Shown: one piece after another, positions 21,296-22,112 of the stretch
Layout: every line of letters starts with the position of its first letter
Numbering within the stretch: position 1 is the stretch's first letter
Source: an uncultured Bacilli bacterium
Lineage (GTDB): Bacteria; Bacillota_I; Bacilli_A; RF39; UBA660
Length of the DNA stretch: 22,112 nt
NCBI GenBank assembly: GCA_947629075.1
Contig: CANRCI010000012.1
Coordinates: 1-22,112 of the forward strand
Direction: 5' to 3'
Translations under genes and position numbers: made by a program
Notes under the pieces: model-generated
The model's database searches: none
What the model was told of the DNA's origin: nothing
The model's input: only the letters and a program-made list of their open reading frames with translations

Positions 21296-22112
21296 AGTTT
21301 TACGGTGTATTTTCTCAGAAGCTTTTTCTTCAAGGGTTTTAACCTTATTTTCCATTTTTTCACTGACAATACTAGTGTGTAAAATAAACCATACAACTAA
21401 TACAAATAAAATTATATAGATTAATCGACCTAGTTCCGGATCTTTTAATACATATAAAATAGATGCTAAAGAGAATAGAATATTGATTCCATATATGATG
21501 AGTACTGTTTTTCTCTGGCTAAAATTCATCTTTAAGAATTGGTGATGAAGGTGATCTTTATCTGCTTGGAATATTGGTTGATGGCGAAGCATTCTTCTAA
21601 GGATAGCAAGTGAGGTATCGAGAATAGGTATTGCAAGTATTAAAATAGGAACTACAACTGATGTAAGCATTGCTCCTTTAAATCCCATCAAAGAAATGAC
21701 ACCTATAGTATATCCCATAAACATCGAACCACTATCACCGGCAAAGATTTTAGCAGGATTGAAGTTATACAATAAAAATCCTAAAGTAGAACCGAGCATG
21801 ATAAATGTTAAAGTTATCTCAAGTGTTCCAAAACGTTGTTGAAAGAAAGAAATAATACCTATTGTTAAATAAAATATTGAAGATATTCCCCCACTTAACC
21901 CATCTAGGCCATCTATTAGATTAATGATATTAATACACGCTATTAAAAAGAATAAGGTTATGGGATAAGCAAAAATTCCAAAATCAATCGTATAATTAAA
22001 CGCTGTTATATTACTTAGTAAAATGTTTCCATAGACGATTACTGTTAGAGCAGAAGCTGTTTGTCCCAATAGTTTATAAGTAGATTTTATCGGTTTAATA
22101 TCATCGATAATA
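21284..22112 (-). CDS. tagO: TagO/WecA-type undecaprenyl-phosphate GlcNAc-1-phosphate transferase, 5' end missing
   Basis: This polytopic enzyme transfers GlcNAc-1-phosphate to undecaprenyl phosphate, starting wall teichoic acid or a related surface polymer. The frame is open to the right edge (276 codons visible). A TTG at 22069 is an internal Leu, because the residues before it, IIDDIKPIKSTYKLLGQ, contain the family DD motif. Other signatures are NLIDGLDGLSGG, KIFAGDSGSMFMG, and HLHHQFLKMNFSQRKT near the C-terminal side, where WecA/TagO members have their HxHH loop. The NLIDGLDGL pattern separates it from MraY. The C-terminus is charged (KMENKVKTLEEKASEKIHRK) and cytoplasmic. About 60-100 N-terminal residues lie outside the window. 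Confidence 0.92.
   Translation of the reverse strand, partial: IIDDIKPIKSTYKLLGQTASALTVIVYGNILLSNITAFNYTIDFGIFAYPITLFFLIACINIINLIDGLDGLSGGISSIFYLTIGIISFFQQRFGTLEITLTFIMLGSTLGFLLYNFNPAKIFAGDSGSMFMGYTIGVISLMGFKGAMLTSVVVPILILAIPILDTSLAILRRMLRHQPIFQADKDHLHHQFLKMNFSQRKTVLIIYGINILFSLASILYVLKDPELGRLIYIILFVLVVWFILHTSIVSEKMENKVKTLEEKASEKIHRKTKKN

Noticed and set aside
1..22112. CRISPR array, tRNA or rRNA genes
   Set aside because: No regularly spaced repeats and no tRNA-like or rRNA-like stretches were found on reading through the intergenic regions.

Overview
This is a chromosomal stretch of a very AT-rich, Gram-positive (Bacillota-type) bacterium. Evidence for that is the hpf-secA gene order, a TagO-type wall polymer initiator, long-form HPF, a SipW-type signal peptidase and an Agr-type peptide quorum-sensing locus. 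Every complete gene stops with TAA or TAG, none with TGA, while all tryptophan codons I checked are TGG. This suggests a lineage where UGA is avoided, perhaps an uncultured gut Bacilli group near the Mollicutes; that placement is inference.

Layout. Positions 1-3833 (minus strand) are a housekeeping operon: gltX, cysS, a YugP-like membrane zinc protease and a zinc-ribbon protein that runs off the left edge. A small disordered, tail-anchored protein follows (3968-4348, minus). Positions 4537-7209 (plus) hold a three-gene secretion locus: a TasA/camelysin-like secreted protein, a SipW-type signal peptidase fused to an unusual polytopic membrane domain, and a DUF5305 membrane protein. Positions 7235-9500 (minus) are a coupled pair, a PstS-like binding protein and an RsiV-like (DUF3298) membrane-anchored protein. 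Positions 9618-11538 hold a lone VirD4/TraG-type ATPase without membrane segments, divergent from a small AraC-type regulator. Then come cardiolipin synthase, a DUF6056 membrane protein split by an apparent one-base frameshift, secA, hpf and a cold-shock gene, all on the minus strand.

Positions 18434-21211 are the most striking part: a complete agr system in two converging operons. agrB and a 40-codon agrD run on the plus strand; agrA and then agrC run on the minus strand. They meet at one shared bidirectional terminator. The window ends inside tagO (minus).

Many promoters here carry an extended -10 element (TGnTATAAT or close to it), and several terminator hairpins begin within or at the stop codon. 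No tRNA, rRNA, CRISPR array, insertion sequence or attachment site was seen. No gene-free stretch exceeds about 250 bases.
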